From Nitrospirota bacterium (lineage in GTDB: Bacteria > Nitrospirota > JACRHL01): DNA of 64,000 nucleotides. Shown here piece after piece: positions 25,934-34,697 of this stretch. Made by a program: the position numbers and the translations under genes. The notes under the pieces were generated by a model. The model was not told where the DNA came from. It was given only the letters and a program-made list of their open reading frames with translations, and made no database searches. The stretch lies in contig JAOUMB010000006.1 of the NCBI GenBank assembly GCA_029881725.1, positions 1 to 64,000 on the forward strand, given 5' to 3'. How positions within the stretch are numbered: the stretch's first letter is position 1; each line of letters begins with the position of its first letter.

Positions 25934-26538
25934 CCAAGGGCAAACTGAAATGGGGATGGCTGCCGGTGGTGGCGCTGCTGGCGGGGATGCTGACCGCGCC
26001 CGAGGCCCGCGCGGCGGGGCAGGAGTGGACGATCGATGTGGGCCACACCAACATCGGTTTTTCCGTCAAGCACATGTTCTCCAACACCACCGGCCGTTTC
26101 GACCAGTTTTCGGGCACCCTTACCCTGGATCCGAAAACCGGCACCCTGTCGGCGGTGCGGGGCGAGATCAATACCGCCTCGGTCAACACCAACCACGAGA
26201 AGCGCGACGGGCACCTGCGCAGCCCGGACTTCTTCAACGTGGAAAAACATCCGACCATGACCTTTGTGGCCAAGAAGTTCCACACCGACGGTGACGTGCA
26301 GCACGTGACCGGCGACTTCACCCTGCTGGGCGTGACCAAGCCGGTGACCTTCACGGTCCGCTACCTGGGCGCCGGCACCGATCCCTGGGGCGGTACCCGC
26401 GCGGGCCTCACCGCTACCACCACCATCGATCGGCGCGACTTCGGCATGAAGTGGAGCAAGCTGCTGGATAACGGCGGACTGGTGGTCGGCAACGACGTGA
26501 CCATCTCCCTCGAAATCGAGGCGATGGTCAAGAAGTAA
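25930..26538 (+). CDS. YceI family periplasmic lipid-binding protein
   Basis: This 202-residue protein has a signal peptide (about 1-28, ending ARAA) and a YceI lipocalin-like barrel. Typical segments are WTIDVGHTNIGFSVKHMFSN, RDGHLRSPDFFNVEKHP, GDFTLLGVTKPVTF and DRRDFGMKW. YceI proteins bind isoprenoid chains such as polyprenyl pyrophosphate or quinone-like lipids in the periplasm; some are acid- or stress-induced. The start ATG 25930 overlaps the MarR stop by 4 bases. The unit ends at the strong terminator at 26632. Confidence 0.95.
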   Translation: MTKGKLKWGWLPVVALLAGMLTAPEARAAGQEWTIDVGHTNIGFSVKHMFSNTTGRFDQFSGTLTLDPKTGTLSAVRGEINTASVNTNHEKRDGHLRSPDFFNVEKHPTMTFVAKKFHTDGDVQHVTGDFTLLGVTKPVTFTVRYLGAGTDPWGGTRAGLTATTTIDRRDFGMKWSKLLDNGGLVVGNDVTISLEIEAMVKK

Positions 26539-26631
26539 CCGCCGTGGCAATGCCCCGTGGACGTGGACGCGCGCGGCGGTTGCAGCCGGGGCGGCGCCCG
26601 CATTAAATGTCCGCATGGTGTACAATAGTGG

Positions 26632-26676
26632 CCCCCGCGCCGGATCGAAATCCATACCCCGGCGCGGGGGTTTTTT
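26632..26676 (+). terminator. Rho-independent terminator
   Basis: A 12-bp stem CCCCCGCGCCGG (26632-26643) pairs with CCGGCGCGGGGG (26659-26670). It has a 15-base loop and a T6 tract at 26671-26676. It lies about 94 bases after the YceI stop. A TACAAT hexamer at 26621 just before the stem may be chance. Confidence 0.9.
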
Positions 26677-26745
26677 GTGCGTTGCCAGTTTCTTGTCAAA
26701 AACGGAATTCTCGGTTAGCGTAGGAACTCTAACGGGACAGTCGGG

Positions 26746-28593
26746 ATGAGCGAGGGATACCCAAGACCATTTAACGCATTGGAAGCGGTGGCGGGAGGAG
26801 CGCAGGACGCCGTGGCGTCCCGCACCGAACGGGCGGCATTCCACGATCTGGAGGTGCTCAACACCATGCACCGGATCGCGGACAGCTCCGGCCTGAGCCT
26901 CTCCGAGCGTCTGGCAGCCATCGTCAAGGTGGTGGTGTACCACCTGCGCAGCGATGCCTGTTCCGTGTATCTGGAAGACCGGGAGCGGGGCTCCCGCTTT
27001 GTGCTGGCCGCCACCCACGGGCTGAACCCGGATGCGGTGGGGCGGGTGTCGCTGGCCCCCGGTGAGGGTGTTACCGGCTGGGTGGGACGGGAGCAGGTGG
27101 CGTTGCCGATTGCCGACATCACCCGCGACAATCGCTACAAGATCATCTCCGAAATGGGCGAGGAGGCGTACCGCGCCATTCTCGCCGCGCCCATCCGTCT
27201 GGATCAGCGCCTGATCGGCGTGATCAACGTGCAGGCCAGGGTGCCCACCGAGTATGCCCCGCAGCAGGTGCGTCTGCTGGAGACCATCGGCATGCATCTG
27301 GGCGGCATCATCCGCACCGCACAGCTTTACGAAGACACGCAGAAACAGCTCAAGCACCTGCGCATCATCAGCGGGGTCGGTCAGGCCCTGGCCTCGACCT
27401 TGAACCTGGAAGCGCTGCTGCGCATGGTGATGGAAAAGAGCCGCGAATTGACCCACACCCGCGGCGGTCTGCTGCGCCTGTGGGACGAGGAGCGGCAACA
27501 GCTTCTGGTGGAGGTGGCCACCGGCGACCTGCTGCCGGACGAGGAAAGCCGGCCCCTGTATCTGGGCGAAGGGCTGGCCGGCATGGCCGCCCTCAAGCAG
27601 GAGACCTATCTGGTCGATAACCGGGAGGGGAGTCGCTACGGGAACCTGCTGCCCAACGGGGTGGTGTCCAACTACCTGTGCGTGCCGGTGGTGGATCAGG
27701 GGCGCTGCATCGGCACCATCTCGGTGTTCGACCGGGAACCCACCGAACAGGGGGTGGGATGCCTTTCGGACGACGATGCGGCCCTGCTCAAGGCCCTATC
27801 CAATCAGGTGGCGGTGGCGATTCGCAATGCCCGCCTGTACGACGAATTGAACGCGACGGTGAACGACCTGCGGCAGACCCGCGACCTGCTGGTGCAGAAC
27901 GAGGCGCTGGCCGCCGTGGGCCGCATGGCCGACGCGGTGGTGCAGGAGTTGCGCGTGCCGCTGGTACCCATGGAAGGGCTGCTGAGCCGCCTGCAACGGG
28001 ACTCCCTGGAGCCGGAGCAGCGCGAGACCTACGTGGCCATGGTGCTGCGCGAAACCAAGCGCATGGGGGCGTTTCTCAATCAGGTGCTGGAGTTTGCCCG
28101 CAGCGACACGGTGATTACCGAGTCCACCGACGTGGATGAATTTTTGACCGGCGTGATCTCGCCCCGCCGCATCCGGCTGGCCGCGCACGGCATCGGCGTG
28201 GTCATGCGCCTGAATGCCGGGGTGCACGTGCCGGTGGATGCGGAGCAACTGGGGCGGGCCCTGGTCCACATTCTGGACAACGCGGAAAAGGCCATGCCCA
28301 TGGGTGGCACCCTCTACCTGCGCACCGAGCGGTGCATGTTCCCGGTGCTCGGACGGCGCACCGAAGGGGTGTGCATCACCGTACACGACAGCGGGACGGG
28401 CATTACCGAAAGCGCCCTGCCGCACCTGTTCGAGCCGTTCTACACCACCCGCGAGGGCGGGCGGGGGCTGGCGCTGGCCATTGCCTACCGCATCGCCCGT
28501 TCCCATGGCGGCACGCTGCTGGCCAGCAATCCGCCTGACGGCGGTGCCGAGTTCAGCCTGTTTCTGCCCCTTGCCGGGCAGCAAGACCGGTAG
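26746..28593 (+). CDS. GAF-GAF histidine-kinase-like protein lacking the phosphoacceptor His
   Basis: This 615-residue soluble protein has two GAF domains (about 45-185 and 205-365). The first resembles the GAF of PtsP/NifA (ATHGLNPDAVGRVSLAPGEG). A HisKA-like dimerisation helix (about 390-450) and a HATPase_c domain (about 485-610) follow. The ATP lid looks intact: HILDNAEKAMP (N box), DSGTGI (G1) and GGRGLALAIAYRIARSHGG (G2). In the H box the usual H-E-x-R-x-P-L reads VVQELRVPL: residue 400 is Gln (CAG, 27943-27945). It therefore should not autophosphorylate in the normal way. No response regulator is adjacent. It overlaps the 3' end of pepF by 41 bases tail to tail. Confidence 0.88.
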   Translation: MSEGYPRPFNALEAVAGGAQDAVASRTERAAFHDLEVLNTMHRIADSSGLSLSERLAAIVKVVVYHLRSDACSVYLEDRERGSRFVLAATHGLNPDAVGRVSLAPGEGVTGWVGREQVALPIADITRDNRYKIISEMGEEAYRAILAAPIRLDQRLIGVINVQARVPTEYAPQQVRLLETIGMHLGGIIRTAQLYEDTQKQLKHLRIISGVGQALASTLNLEALLRMVMEKSRELTHTRGGLLRLWDEERQQLLVEVATGDLLPDEESRPLYLGEGLAGMAALKQETYLVDNREGSRYGNLLPNGVVSNYLCVPVVDQGRCIGTISVFDREPTEQGVGCLSDDDAALLKALSNQVAVAIRNARLYDELNATVNDLRQTRDLLVQNEALAAVGRMADAVVQELRVPLVPMEGLLSRLQRDSLEPEQRETYVAMVLRETKRMGAFLNQVLEFARSDTVITESTDVDEFLTGVISPRRIRLAAHGIGVVMRLNAGVHVPVDAEQLGRALVHILDNAEKAMPMGGTLYLRTERCMFPVLGRRTEGVCITVHDSGTGITESALPHLFEPFYTTREGGRGLALAIAYRIARSHGGTLLASNPPDGGAEFSLFLPLAGQQDR

Positions 28594-30361
28594 CCTCGGC
28601 CACCCATCCGCCGATCATCTCCAGTCCCGCATCCCAGAACCCCGGCGCGGTGATGTCGATCCCGGCGCGGGACAGGATCGCCTCCGGCCGGTCGCTGCCG
28701 CCCGCCGCCAGCAGTTCCATGTAGCGCGGGGCGAAGGCGGGCCCTTCCTCCAGGTAGCGGGCGTACAGGGCCAGCACCAGCAGTTCCCCGAAGGCATAGG
28801 CATAGCAGTAGAACGGCGTATGCACGAAGTGCGGGATGTAGCTCCACCACCCGGCATATTCGTCGCGCAGGGTCAGGGCGTCGCCGAACATGGGGCGGTT
28901 GGCGTCCATCCACAACTGGTCCAGCCGCCCGGTGGACAGTTCCCCCTCGGCGGCGCGCGCCGCGTGGGCGGTCTGCTCGAAGCGGGTCATGGCCACCTGC
29001 CGGAACACGGTGGAAAAGGTGTCCTCCAGCTTGCCGCACAGCAGCGACAGTGCCTCCGGGGTGCCTTCCAGCCGCTTGCGCAATTCCGAAAACACCAGCA
29101 TCTCGCCGAACACGCTGGCGGTTTCGGCGGTGGTCAGCGGGGTGTCGGAGCCGAAGTAGCCCCGTTCCCGCGCCGCCCACTGGTGTACCCCGTGTCCCAG
29201 TTCGTGGGCCAGCACCATCACGTCCCGCGGGCGTCCCAGGTAATTGAGCATCACGTAGGGGTGGGCGGATGGCGCGACCGGATGGGCGAATGCGCCACCG
29301 CGCTTGCCGGGGCGGATTTCCGCGTCGATCCACCGCCGCTCGAAGAACATGGCGGCGGTATCGGCCATTTCCGGCGAGAATTTCCGGTAGCTGTCCAGCA
29401 CCATCCGCTTCGCCTCGTCGAACGGGATCATGCCCGCGTCGCCAATGGGCGCGTAGCGGTCATAGTCCATCAACTGCGGGATGCCCAGCAGCTTTCCCTT
29501 GAGCCGGTAATAGTCGTGCACCATGCCCGTGTGCCGCTCGCAGGCGTCCAGCAGGGCGTCCACGGCGGGGCCGGAGATCTCGTTGCCCAGGTTGCGGGAC
29601 GCCATGGGGCCGTCATAGGCGCGGATTTCGGTTTCCGACGCATGGTCGGCAATCAGCGTGTTGTAGATGAAGGTGAGCAGGGGCGACAGTTCCTTCAGGC
29701 CGGCGGTGAGGGCGTCGGCGGCGGCCTTGCGGGTATCCCGGTCGGCATCGGAGAGCAGTCCCAGCACTTCCTCCTCGGACAGTTGGCGGGTTTCCCCCTT
29801 GTCGGTGAAGGGGAACCGGGCCCGGGACAGGGTTTCGTCGAACAGGCGGGCAAAGGCGCGGGCGCCGGTGTTGGCCTTGCGGTCCAGAATCACTTCCTCC
29901 CCCTCGGTGCGCCGGTGGGGCGTGAAATCGCGCTCGCGGATCAGGTGGTGGCGGTAGTGGGCCAGATCCGCATGCTCGATCAGCGGGCGGGCCTGCGCCT
30001 CGGGCAGGGCGGCCCACTCCAGTTCCACGAACACCAGATCGGCGCGCATGGCGGTGAGCCGCTCGCGCACGCGGGTCAGCAGGGCGCCGTGGGCGGGAGC
30101 GGTGGTGTCGCCGGAGAAGGTCAGAAAGGCGAAGGCGGACAACACCCCGGCGTCCTGCCAGATGTCCTCCAGTTCACGCAGCATGGCGGCCAGATCGGCG
30201 GCCTTGGGCGGGCCGTTGGAAATGGCGCCCCGGTGGGCCTTCTCGAAGGCGCGGGCACGTTCCGCCAGGCGCTTCAGATCGGTTTCGATGGTGGGGTCGT
30301 CGATCCCCGCGTACAGGTCGGTCAGGTCCCAGGTTATGCCGTGGGCGGCGGTATCGGTCAT
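28553..30361 (-). CDS. pepF: Oligoendopeptidase F (M3 family)
   Basis: This 602-residue cytosolic zinc metallopeptidase cleaves short peptides. The zinc site HExxH is at about residue 385 in VLAHELGHGVHQWA, with the third ligand Glu downstream in TTAETASVFGEM. The N-terminal prolyl-oligopeptidase-F helical domain precedes the M3 catalytic domain, and the length is normal for PepF. The start is ATG 30361 (MTDTAAHGITWDLTDLY) with GGAG about 8 bases upstream; a longer frame to 30463 adds 34 non-conserved residues. The gene stands alone, divergent from moaB. Confidence 0.95.
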   Translation of the reverse strand: MTDTAAHGITWDLTDLYAGIDDPTIETDLKRLAERARAFEKAHRGAISNGPPKAADLAAMLRELEDIWQDAGVLSAFAFLTFSGDTTAPAHGALLTRVRERLTAMRADLVFVELEWAALPEAQARPLIEHADLAHYRHHLIRERDFTPHRRTEGEEVILDRKANTGARAFARLFDETLSRARFPFTDKGETRQLSEEEVLGLLSDADRDTRKAAADALTAGLKELSPLLTFIYNTLIADHASETEIRAYDGPMASRNLGNEISGPAVDALLDACERHTGMVHDYYRLKGKLLGIPQLMDYDRYAPIGDAGMIPFDEAKRMVLDSYRKFSPEMADTAAMFFERRWIDAEIRPGKRGGAFAHPVAPSAHPYVMLNYLGRPRDVMVLAHELGHGVHQWAARERGYFGSDTPLTTAETASVFGEMLVFSELRKRLEGTPEALSLLCGKLEDTFSTVFRQVAMTRFEQTAHAARAAEGELSTGRLDQLWMDANRPMFGDALTLRDEYAGWWSYIPHFVHTPFYCYAYAFGELLVLALYARYLEEGPAFAPRYMELLAAGGSDRPEAILSRAGIDITAPGFWDAGLEMIGGWVAEATGLAARQGAETG

Positions 30362-30526
30362 TGGTTGGCTCCGTTGGGGTGGATGCGGGCGGGCATCCGG
30401 TTGCCCACGCCCATCCACCCCACTATACTGCGGGACGGGGGTCGTGGGCAGCCGCTTTTTCATAGGGTTGCGCGTTCCCGGGTTTGACTTTGGTTTTTAT
30501 CCATCTTCGGGTTACGGGGGCCTTCC

Positions 30527-31030
30527 ATGTCGCATGTGCACCATAAACAGCAGGCGAAAGCGCCGGTGGGGGCCTGGGTGGTGACCTGCTCCGACACCCG
30601 CACCGAGGCCACCGACGAGAGCGGCAGGCTGGTGCGCGAACTGCTCGACAAGGACGGCCACACCCTGACCGGCTATTCCCTGGTGCCGGACGAACCGGCG
30701 GTGATCCGGCAGGCGCTGGCGGACGCGGCGGCCCACGATGGCACCCAGGTGGTGCTGATCAACGGCGGCACCGGCATCTCGCCGCGCGACTCCACCTATG
30801 AAGTGGTGGCCGGGATGATCAACAAGCGCATCGACGGCTTTGGCGAGTTGTTCCGCTATCTGAGCTACAAGGAAATCGGCTCCTCCGCCATGATGAGCCG
30901 CGCCGTGGCCGGTGTGGCGGGACGGGTGGTGATCGTGGCCATGCCGGGCTCCCGCGCCGCCGTGCGGCTGGCCATGGAGGAGCTGGTTTTGCCGGAGTTG
31001 CGCCACATGGCGTGGCTGTTGAAACCATGA
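30527..31030 (+). CDS. moaB: Molybdenum cofactor biosynthesis protein B
   Basis: This 167-residue MoaB/MogA-fold protein has the molybdopterin-binding loop INGGTGISPRDSTYE. LFRYLSYKEIGSSAMMSRA and AMPGSRAAVRLAMEE are also typical. MoaB-type proteins adenylylate molybdopterin, or are thought to assist the step. The His-rich start MSHVHHKQQAK is usual. No other moa or moe gene is in the window. The rhodanese gene follows after 40 bases, so the two may share a message. Confidence 0.94.
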   Translation: MSHVHHKQQAKAPVGAWVVTCSDTRTEATDESGRLVRELLDKDGHTLTGYSLVPDEPAVIRQALADAAAHDGTQVVLINGGTGISPRDSTYEVVAGMINKRIDGFGELFRYLSYKEIGSSAMMSRAVAGVAGRVVIVAMPGSRAAVRLAMEELVLPELRHMAWLLKP

Positions 31031-31070
31031 ACCTGCAACGGTGACAACCGTACCCATACAGAAGGGCGAT

Positions 31071-31397
31071 ATGAGAGAGATTCAACGCAGCTGCCAGCAG
31101 ATCAAGGAGCGCATCGATCAGGGGGACGAGTTCCTGCTTCTGGACGTGCGCGAGGTGCCGGAACGGGCCTTCTGCAACATTGATGGCAGCCTGCACATTC
31201 CCATGAACCAGGTGCCGGCGCGCATGGCCGAACTGGACCGGGACAAGGACATCGTGGTGTTCTGCCACCACGGCGTGCGCAGCTTCCAGGTGGCCGCATA
31301 CCTCAAGGCCAACGGATTTGAGAACGTATACAATCTGGACGGCGGCATCGACCAGTGGTCGCTTACCGTCGATCCACAGGTGCCGCGCTACAATTGA
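31071..31397 (+). CDS. Single-domain rhodanese-like sulfurtransferase
   Basis: This protein of about 108 residues has one rhodanese domain. The persulfide-carrying Cys lies in the active loop IVVFCHHGVRS. LLLDVREVPERAFCNIDGSLHIPM opens the fold in the usual way. It transfers sulfane sulfur or acts as a thiol-linked carrier. The start is taken as ATG 31071, with AGAAGGG at about 4 bases; GTG 31041 is in frame and would add 10 residues. Its place after moaB would fit sulfur handling for molybdopterin, but that is inference. Confidence 0.9.
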   Translation: MREIQRSCQQIKERIDQGDEFLLLDVREVPERAFCNIDGSLHIPMNQVPARMAELDRDKDIVVFCHHGVRSFQVAAYLKANGFENVYNLDGGIDQWSLTVDPQVPRYN

Positions 31398-31492
31398 TCC
31401 GCAGCCGGACGTTTTTGTTTTTGTTTTTTTGAACTCCAGCACAACACGGGGTGGATTCGGGGCCGTGTCCTGATATGGTTGGGCCGGACACC

Positions 31493-32644
31493 ATGCGCAT
31501 CTGTTATTTTGGCACCTATTCCGACCAGTCCGGCTACCCCATGAACCGGGTGCTGCTGGCGGGCCTCGAGGCCGCTGGCGCCACGGTGATTCCGTGCCAT
31601 GTGCGGGTGTGGGCCGACGCCGCCGACAAGATGGCGGCCAACGGGGCGCTGGGCATGCTGGCGCGGGCCGCGCGCATGGCGCTGGCGTGGCTGCGGCTGG
31701 GGATCAAATTTTATCACCTGCCGGATTACGACGTGCTGGTGGTGGGCTACCTGGGCCATTTCGACCTGTTTCTGGCCAAGGCCCTGTCCCGCTTCCGGCC
31801 CCGCCCGGTGGTGCTCAACGCCCTCATCTCCCTGTACGACACGGTGGTGGTGGACCGGGGCATGATCTCCGCGCGCAACCCCCTGGCGCGCCTGCTGTGG
31901 CACCTGGATCGGGCGGCCTTCTCCATGGCCGACGCGGTGCTGATCGACACCACCACCCACGCCCGCCATCTGGCGGAAACCTTCGGCATCCCCCGGGAAA
32001 AGTGGATCACCGTGCGGGTGGGGTCCGATCCGGCGGGACTGCCGGATTTCCCGTCCCCGCCGCCGGTGGAAAAGCCGGTCACCGTGCTCTATTTCGGCAC
32101 CTACATCGCCCTGCACGGGGTGCCGGTGATTCTGCGCGCGGCGCGCAAGCTGGCCGGAGAGCGGGACATCGTGTTCCGCATGGTGGGACGCGGGCAGGAG
32201 GTGGCCAGCGCCCGCGACATGGCCCGCGACCTGCCCAACGTCACCTTTGTGGAACGGTGGGTGGACCGCCCGGAACTGCTGGCGGAAATTGCCGCCGCCC
32301 ACATGTGCCTGGGGGTGTTCGGCACCGGCAGCAAAACCGCCCGGGTGATCCCGTGCAAGGTGTTCGACGCCCTGGCCATGGGCCGCCCGGTGATTACCGC
32401 CGACAACGAGGCGGTGCGCGAATTGCTCACCGGCGCGGGGGACGCGGTGCTGGTGCCCGCCGGGGATTCCGACGCGCTGGCGCGGGCCATTCGCGGGCTG
32501 GCCTTCGATCCGCCCCGGCGGGCGTCGCTGGGGGAAACCGGCTTTCGCCGTTTCCGCGCCGGGTGCACCCCGGAGGCCATTGGCGCCGGGGTGATCGCCG
32601 GGTTGGCGTCCCGCTTTCCGCACGCGGCCGGGGAGCGTTCGTGA
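31493..32644 (+). CDS. GT4-like glycosyltransferase
   Basis: This 383-residue GT-B glycosyltransferase begins MRICYFGTYSDQSGYPMNRV at ATG 31493; a GTG at 31451 is in frame but poorly placed. The donor half has TVLYFGTYIALHGVPVILRA and the closing segment LGVFGTGSKTARVIPCKVFD, followed by ALAMGRPVITADNEAV. This C-terminal half is clearly related to the C-terminal domain of the fused protein at 50842-52668. It starts a co-directional run of three transferases and mutM, with a GTGA overlap to the next gene. It is probably an LPS or exopolysaccharide sugar transferase. Confidence 0.88.
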   Translation: MRICYFGTYSDQSGYPMNRVLLAGLEAAGATVIPCHVRVWADAADKMAANGALGMLARAARMALAWLRLGIKFYHLPDYDVLVVGYLGHFDLFLAKALSRFRPRPVVLNALISLYDTVVVDRGMISARNPLARLLWHLDRAAFSMADAVLIDTTTHARHLAETFGIPREKWITVRVGSDPAGLPDFPSPPPVEKPVTVLYFGTYIALHGVPVILRAARKLAGERDIVFRMVGRGQEVASARDMARDLPNVTFVERWVDRPELLAEIAAAHMCLGVFGTGSKTARVIPCKVFDALAMGRPVITADNEAVRELLTGAGDAVLVPAGDSDALARAIRGLAFDPPRRASLGETGFRRFRAGCTPEAIGAGVIAGLASRFPHAAGERS

Positions 32645-33849
32645 ACCGCATCATCCACCGGCTGGTGGCCCGCGGCGTGGCCCGCGCCATCGCCCCGGCG
32701 TTGCGCTATGCGGCGCGTCTGGAGGAGGTGGACCGGCTGCCGGAGGACGACGGCCTGCTCAAGGCGTTGCTGGAGGGGGAGGCGGCCGGGGAGGGGCCGG
32801 TCCATTACCTGCTCAACGGCCATTTCAACCACGATACCGATCTGGTGACGCGCCTGAAGGGGCTGCACGCGCGCATGGCGCGGGGCGACCGGGTGGTGGC
32901 GGTCTGCTACGGCACCCTGCTGCGCGGAGTGGCCGCCCGCTTCGGACTGACGGTGGTGGCCGCCAGCCGGGAGAACACCGTCACCCGCTACGACGTGGCC
33001 GACATCGCGCGGCTGGCCGGGTTTGAGATGGTCCTGCTGCGCCGCCCGAGGGTGCTGGGCTTTTGCGTGGCGTGGGTGGTCTATCTGCGCCCGGTAAAGC
33101 CCGACCCCATGCCCCCGTCCGTGAGCGTGATCGTCCCGGCGCGCAACGAGGCGGGCAATATTCCCCGCCTGTTCGACGAGATGCCGCGCTTTCCCGGCCC
33201 GACGGAGATCATTCTGGTGGAGGGACACTCCACCGACGGCACCGCCGACGCCATCCGGGGCGAAATGGAACGCCGCCAGCCGTTGCCCGGCACCACCTGG
33301 CACGCACTGACCCAGCCCGGCAGTGGCAAGGATGACGCGGTCTGCCACGGCCTGCGGCACGCCACGGGGGAACTGTGCGTGATTCTGGACGCGGACCTGA
33401 CCGTGCCCCCGGCCATGCTGCTGCGTTTTTACGAAACCTGCCGCGACGGGCTGGCGGATTTCGTCAACGGCTCCCGCCTGCTGTATCCGGTGGCGGGGGA
33501 GGAAATGCGGTTTTTCAACCGGGTGGGCAATGTGCTGTTCGTGCATCTGCTGTCCCGCGTGCTGGGCATGCGCGTGACCGATGCCCTGTGCGGCACCAAG
33601 CTGTTCCGGCGCGACGACTGGCTGCGCATGCGCCGCTGGCGGGAGCGCTTCGGAAGCGGTGACCCGTTCGGCGATTTTGACCTGCTGTTCGCCTGCGCCG
33701 ACCTGGCCATCGGTTGCGTCAACCTGCCGGTGCAGTACGCAACCCGCACTTACGGCAGCACCAACATCCACCGCTTTCGCTCCGGGTGGAGCCTGCTGCG
33801 CATGACCCTGCGGGGGGTGGTCTGGTTCCGTCTGAAGGGGCCGGCATGA
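32641..33849 (+). CDS. GT2 glycosyltransferase with N-terminal methyltransferase-like remnant
   Basis: This 402-residue protein starts at GTG 32641, overlapping the previous gene. The GT2 domain begins near residue 160 (PPSVSVIVPARNEAGNIPRL), carries a DAD motif (LCVILDADLTVPP) and the Asn/Gly-rich TDALCGTKLFRRDDW seen in dolichyl-phosphate-mannose-synthase-like proteins. The first 155 residues (HYLLNGHFNHDTDLVTRLKG, then VADIARLAGFEMVLLR) look like the second half of a SAM-dependent methyltransferase that has lost its SAM-binding glycine motif. It overlaps the next GT2 by 4 bases. Confidence 0.85.
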   Translation: MNRIIHRLVARGVARAIAPALRYAARLEEVDRLPEDDGLLKALLEGEAAGEGPVHYLLNGHFNHDTDLVTRLKGLHARMARGDRVVAVCYGTLLRGVAARFGLTVVAASRENTVTRYDVADIARLAGFEMVLLRRPRVLGFCVAWVVYLRPVKPDPMPPSVSVIVPARNEAGNIPRLFDEMPRFPGPTEIILVEGHSTDGTADAIRGEMERRQPLPGTTWHALTQPGSGKDDAVCHGLRHATGELCVILDADLTVPPAMLLRFYETCRDGLADFVNGSRLLYPVAGEEMRFFNRVGNVLFVHLLSRVLGMRVTDALCGTKLFRRDDWLRMRRWRERFGSGDPFGDFDLLFACADLAIGCVNLPVQYATRTYGSTNIHRFRSGWSLLRMTLRGVVWFRLKGPA

Positions 33850-34697
33850 AGCCCTTGGTTTCCGTCATCATCCCGGTGCGCAACGGGGCCGCCACGGTGG
33901 GCGAGGTGCTGGATGCCCTGGCGGCGCAGGAGTGGCCAACGGACCGGATGCAGGTGATCGTGGCCGATAACGGCTCCACCGACGGCACCGGGGAGGTGGC
34001 CCGCGCCCGGGGTGCCACGGTGGTGGTGGAGGATCAGGTGTTCAGTGCCGCCGCCGCCCGCAACCGGGGCATCGACGCCGCCGAGGGCGACATCCTGCTG
34101 TTCGTGGACTGCGATTGCGTGATGGAGCCGGGGTGGGTTTCGGCGCTGGTGGCGGCCCTGGAAGGGGAGAATGCCGATCTGGCGGGGGGCGCGGTGCGCA
34201 GCCGGCTGGGGCGGCGTCCGTTGCTGGGGCACTACGAGGATTTGAGTTATGCCCGGCAGGAGGCGCGCATCCGGGAGCACGGGGTGTCCGGCACCGGCAA
34301 TCTGGCGGTGCGCCGGGCGGTGTTCGACGCGGTGGGGCCGTTTCGCGCCGACCTGCGCCAGGGGGAGGATGACGAGTTTTGCCAGCGCGTGGTGGCCGCC
34401 GGGTTTGTCATTGCCTTCGCGCCGGGGGCAGTTGTGTACCGGGCGCCGGTGGAGAGTGTGGCCGCCCTGCTGCGCCGCCAGTACCGATCCGGGCGGACGG
34501 AGGTGGCCCTGCTGGCGGCAGGGGGGCAACTGGTGCGCGCTCCGGGAAGCTCCTACCTGTCGCGCAAGCGGGCCTATGTGGCGCGGGTGCTGAGGGCGCA
34601 AGGGGTGCCGTGGTTCCACCGGATCGGGGTGATCGTCCTCAACCTGGCCGCCAGTGTGGCCCAGTGGCTTGGCCGCCGTTCGGGTGGAAACCGGTAA
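33846..34697 (+). CDS. GT2 family glycosyltransferase
   Basis: This 283-residue GT-A transferase begins [20 protein letters not shown]. It has DNGSTDGT and the metal-binding DCDC ([12 protein letters not shown]). The second half carries [16 protein letters not shown], the usual late ED site. C-terminal hydrophobic stretches suggest membrane attachment. It overlaps both neighbours, with ATGA at its start and one base with mutM at its end. Donor and acceptor are unknown. Confidence 0.9.
   Translation: MKPLVSVIIPVRNGAATVGEVLDALAAQEWPTDRMQVIVADNGSTDGTGEVARARGATVVVEDQVFSAAAARNRGIDAAEGDILLFVDCDCVMEPGWVSALVAALEGENADLAGGAVRSRLGRRPLLGHYEDLSYARQEARIREHGVSGTGNLAVRRAVFDAVGPFRADLRQGEDDEFCQRVVAAGFVIAFAPGAVVYRAPVESVAALLRRQYRSGRTEVALLAAGGQLVRAPGSSYLSRKRAYVARVLRAQGVPWFHRIGVIVLNLAASVAQWLGRRSGGNR

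Noticed and set aside
28214..30487. Plus-strand open frame of 757 codons opposite pepF
   Set aside because: pepF has an intact zinc motif and normal length on the minus strand; the plus-strand frame is Gly/Gln/His-rich shadow.
31411..31430. T-rich run after the rhodanese gene as a terminator
   Set aside because: The T tract is good, but no stable stem precedes it, so a rho-independent terminator is not supported.
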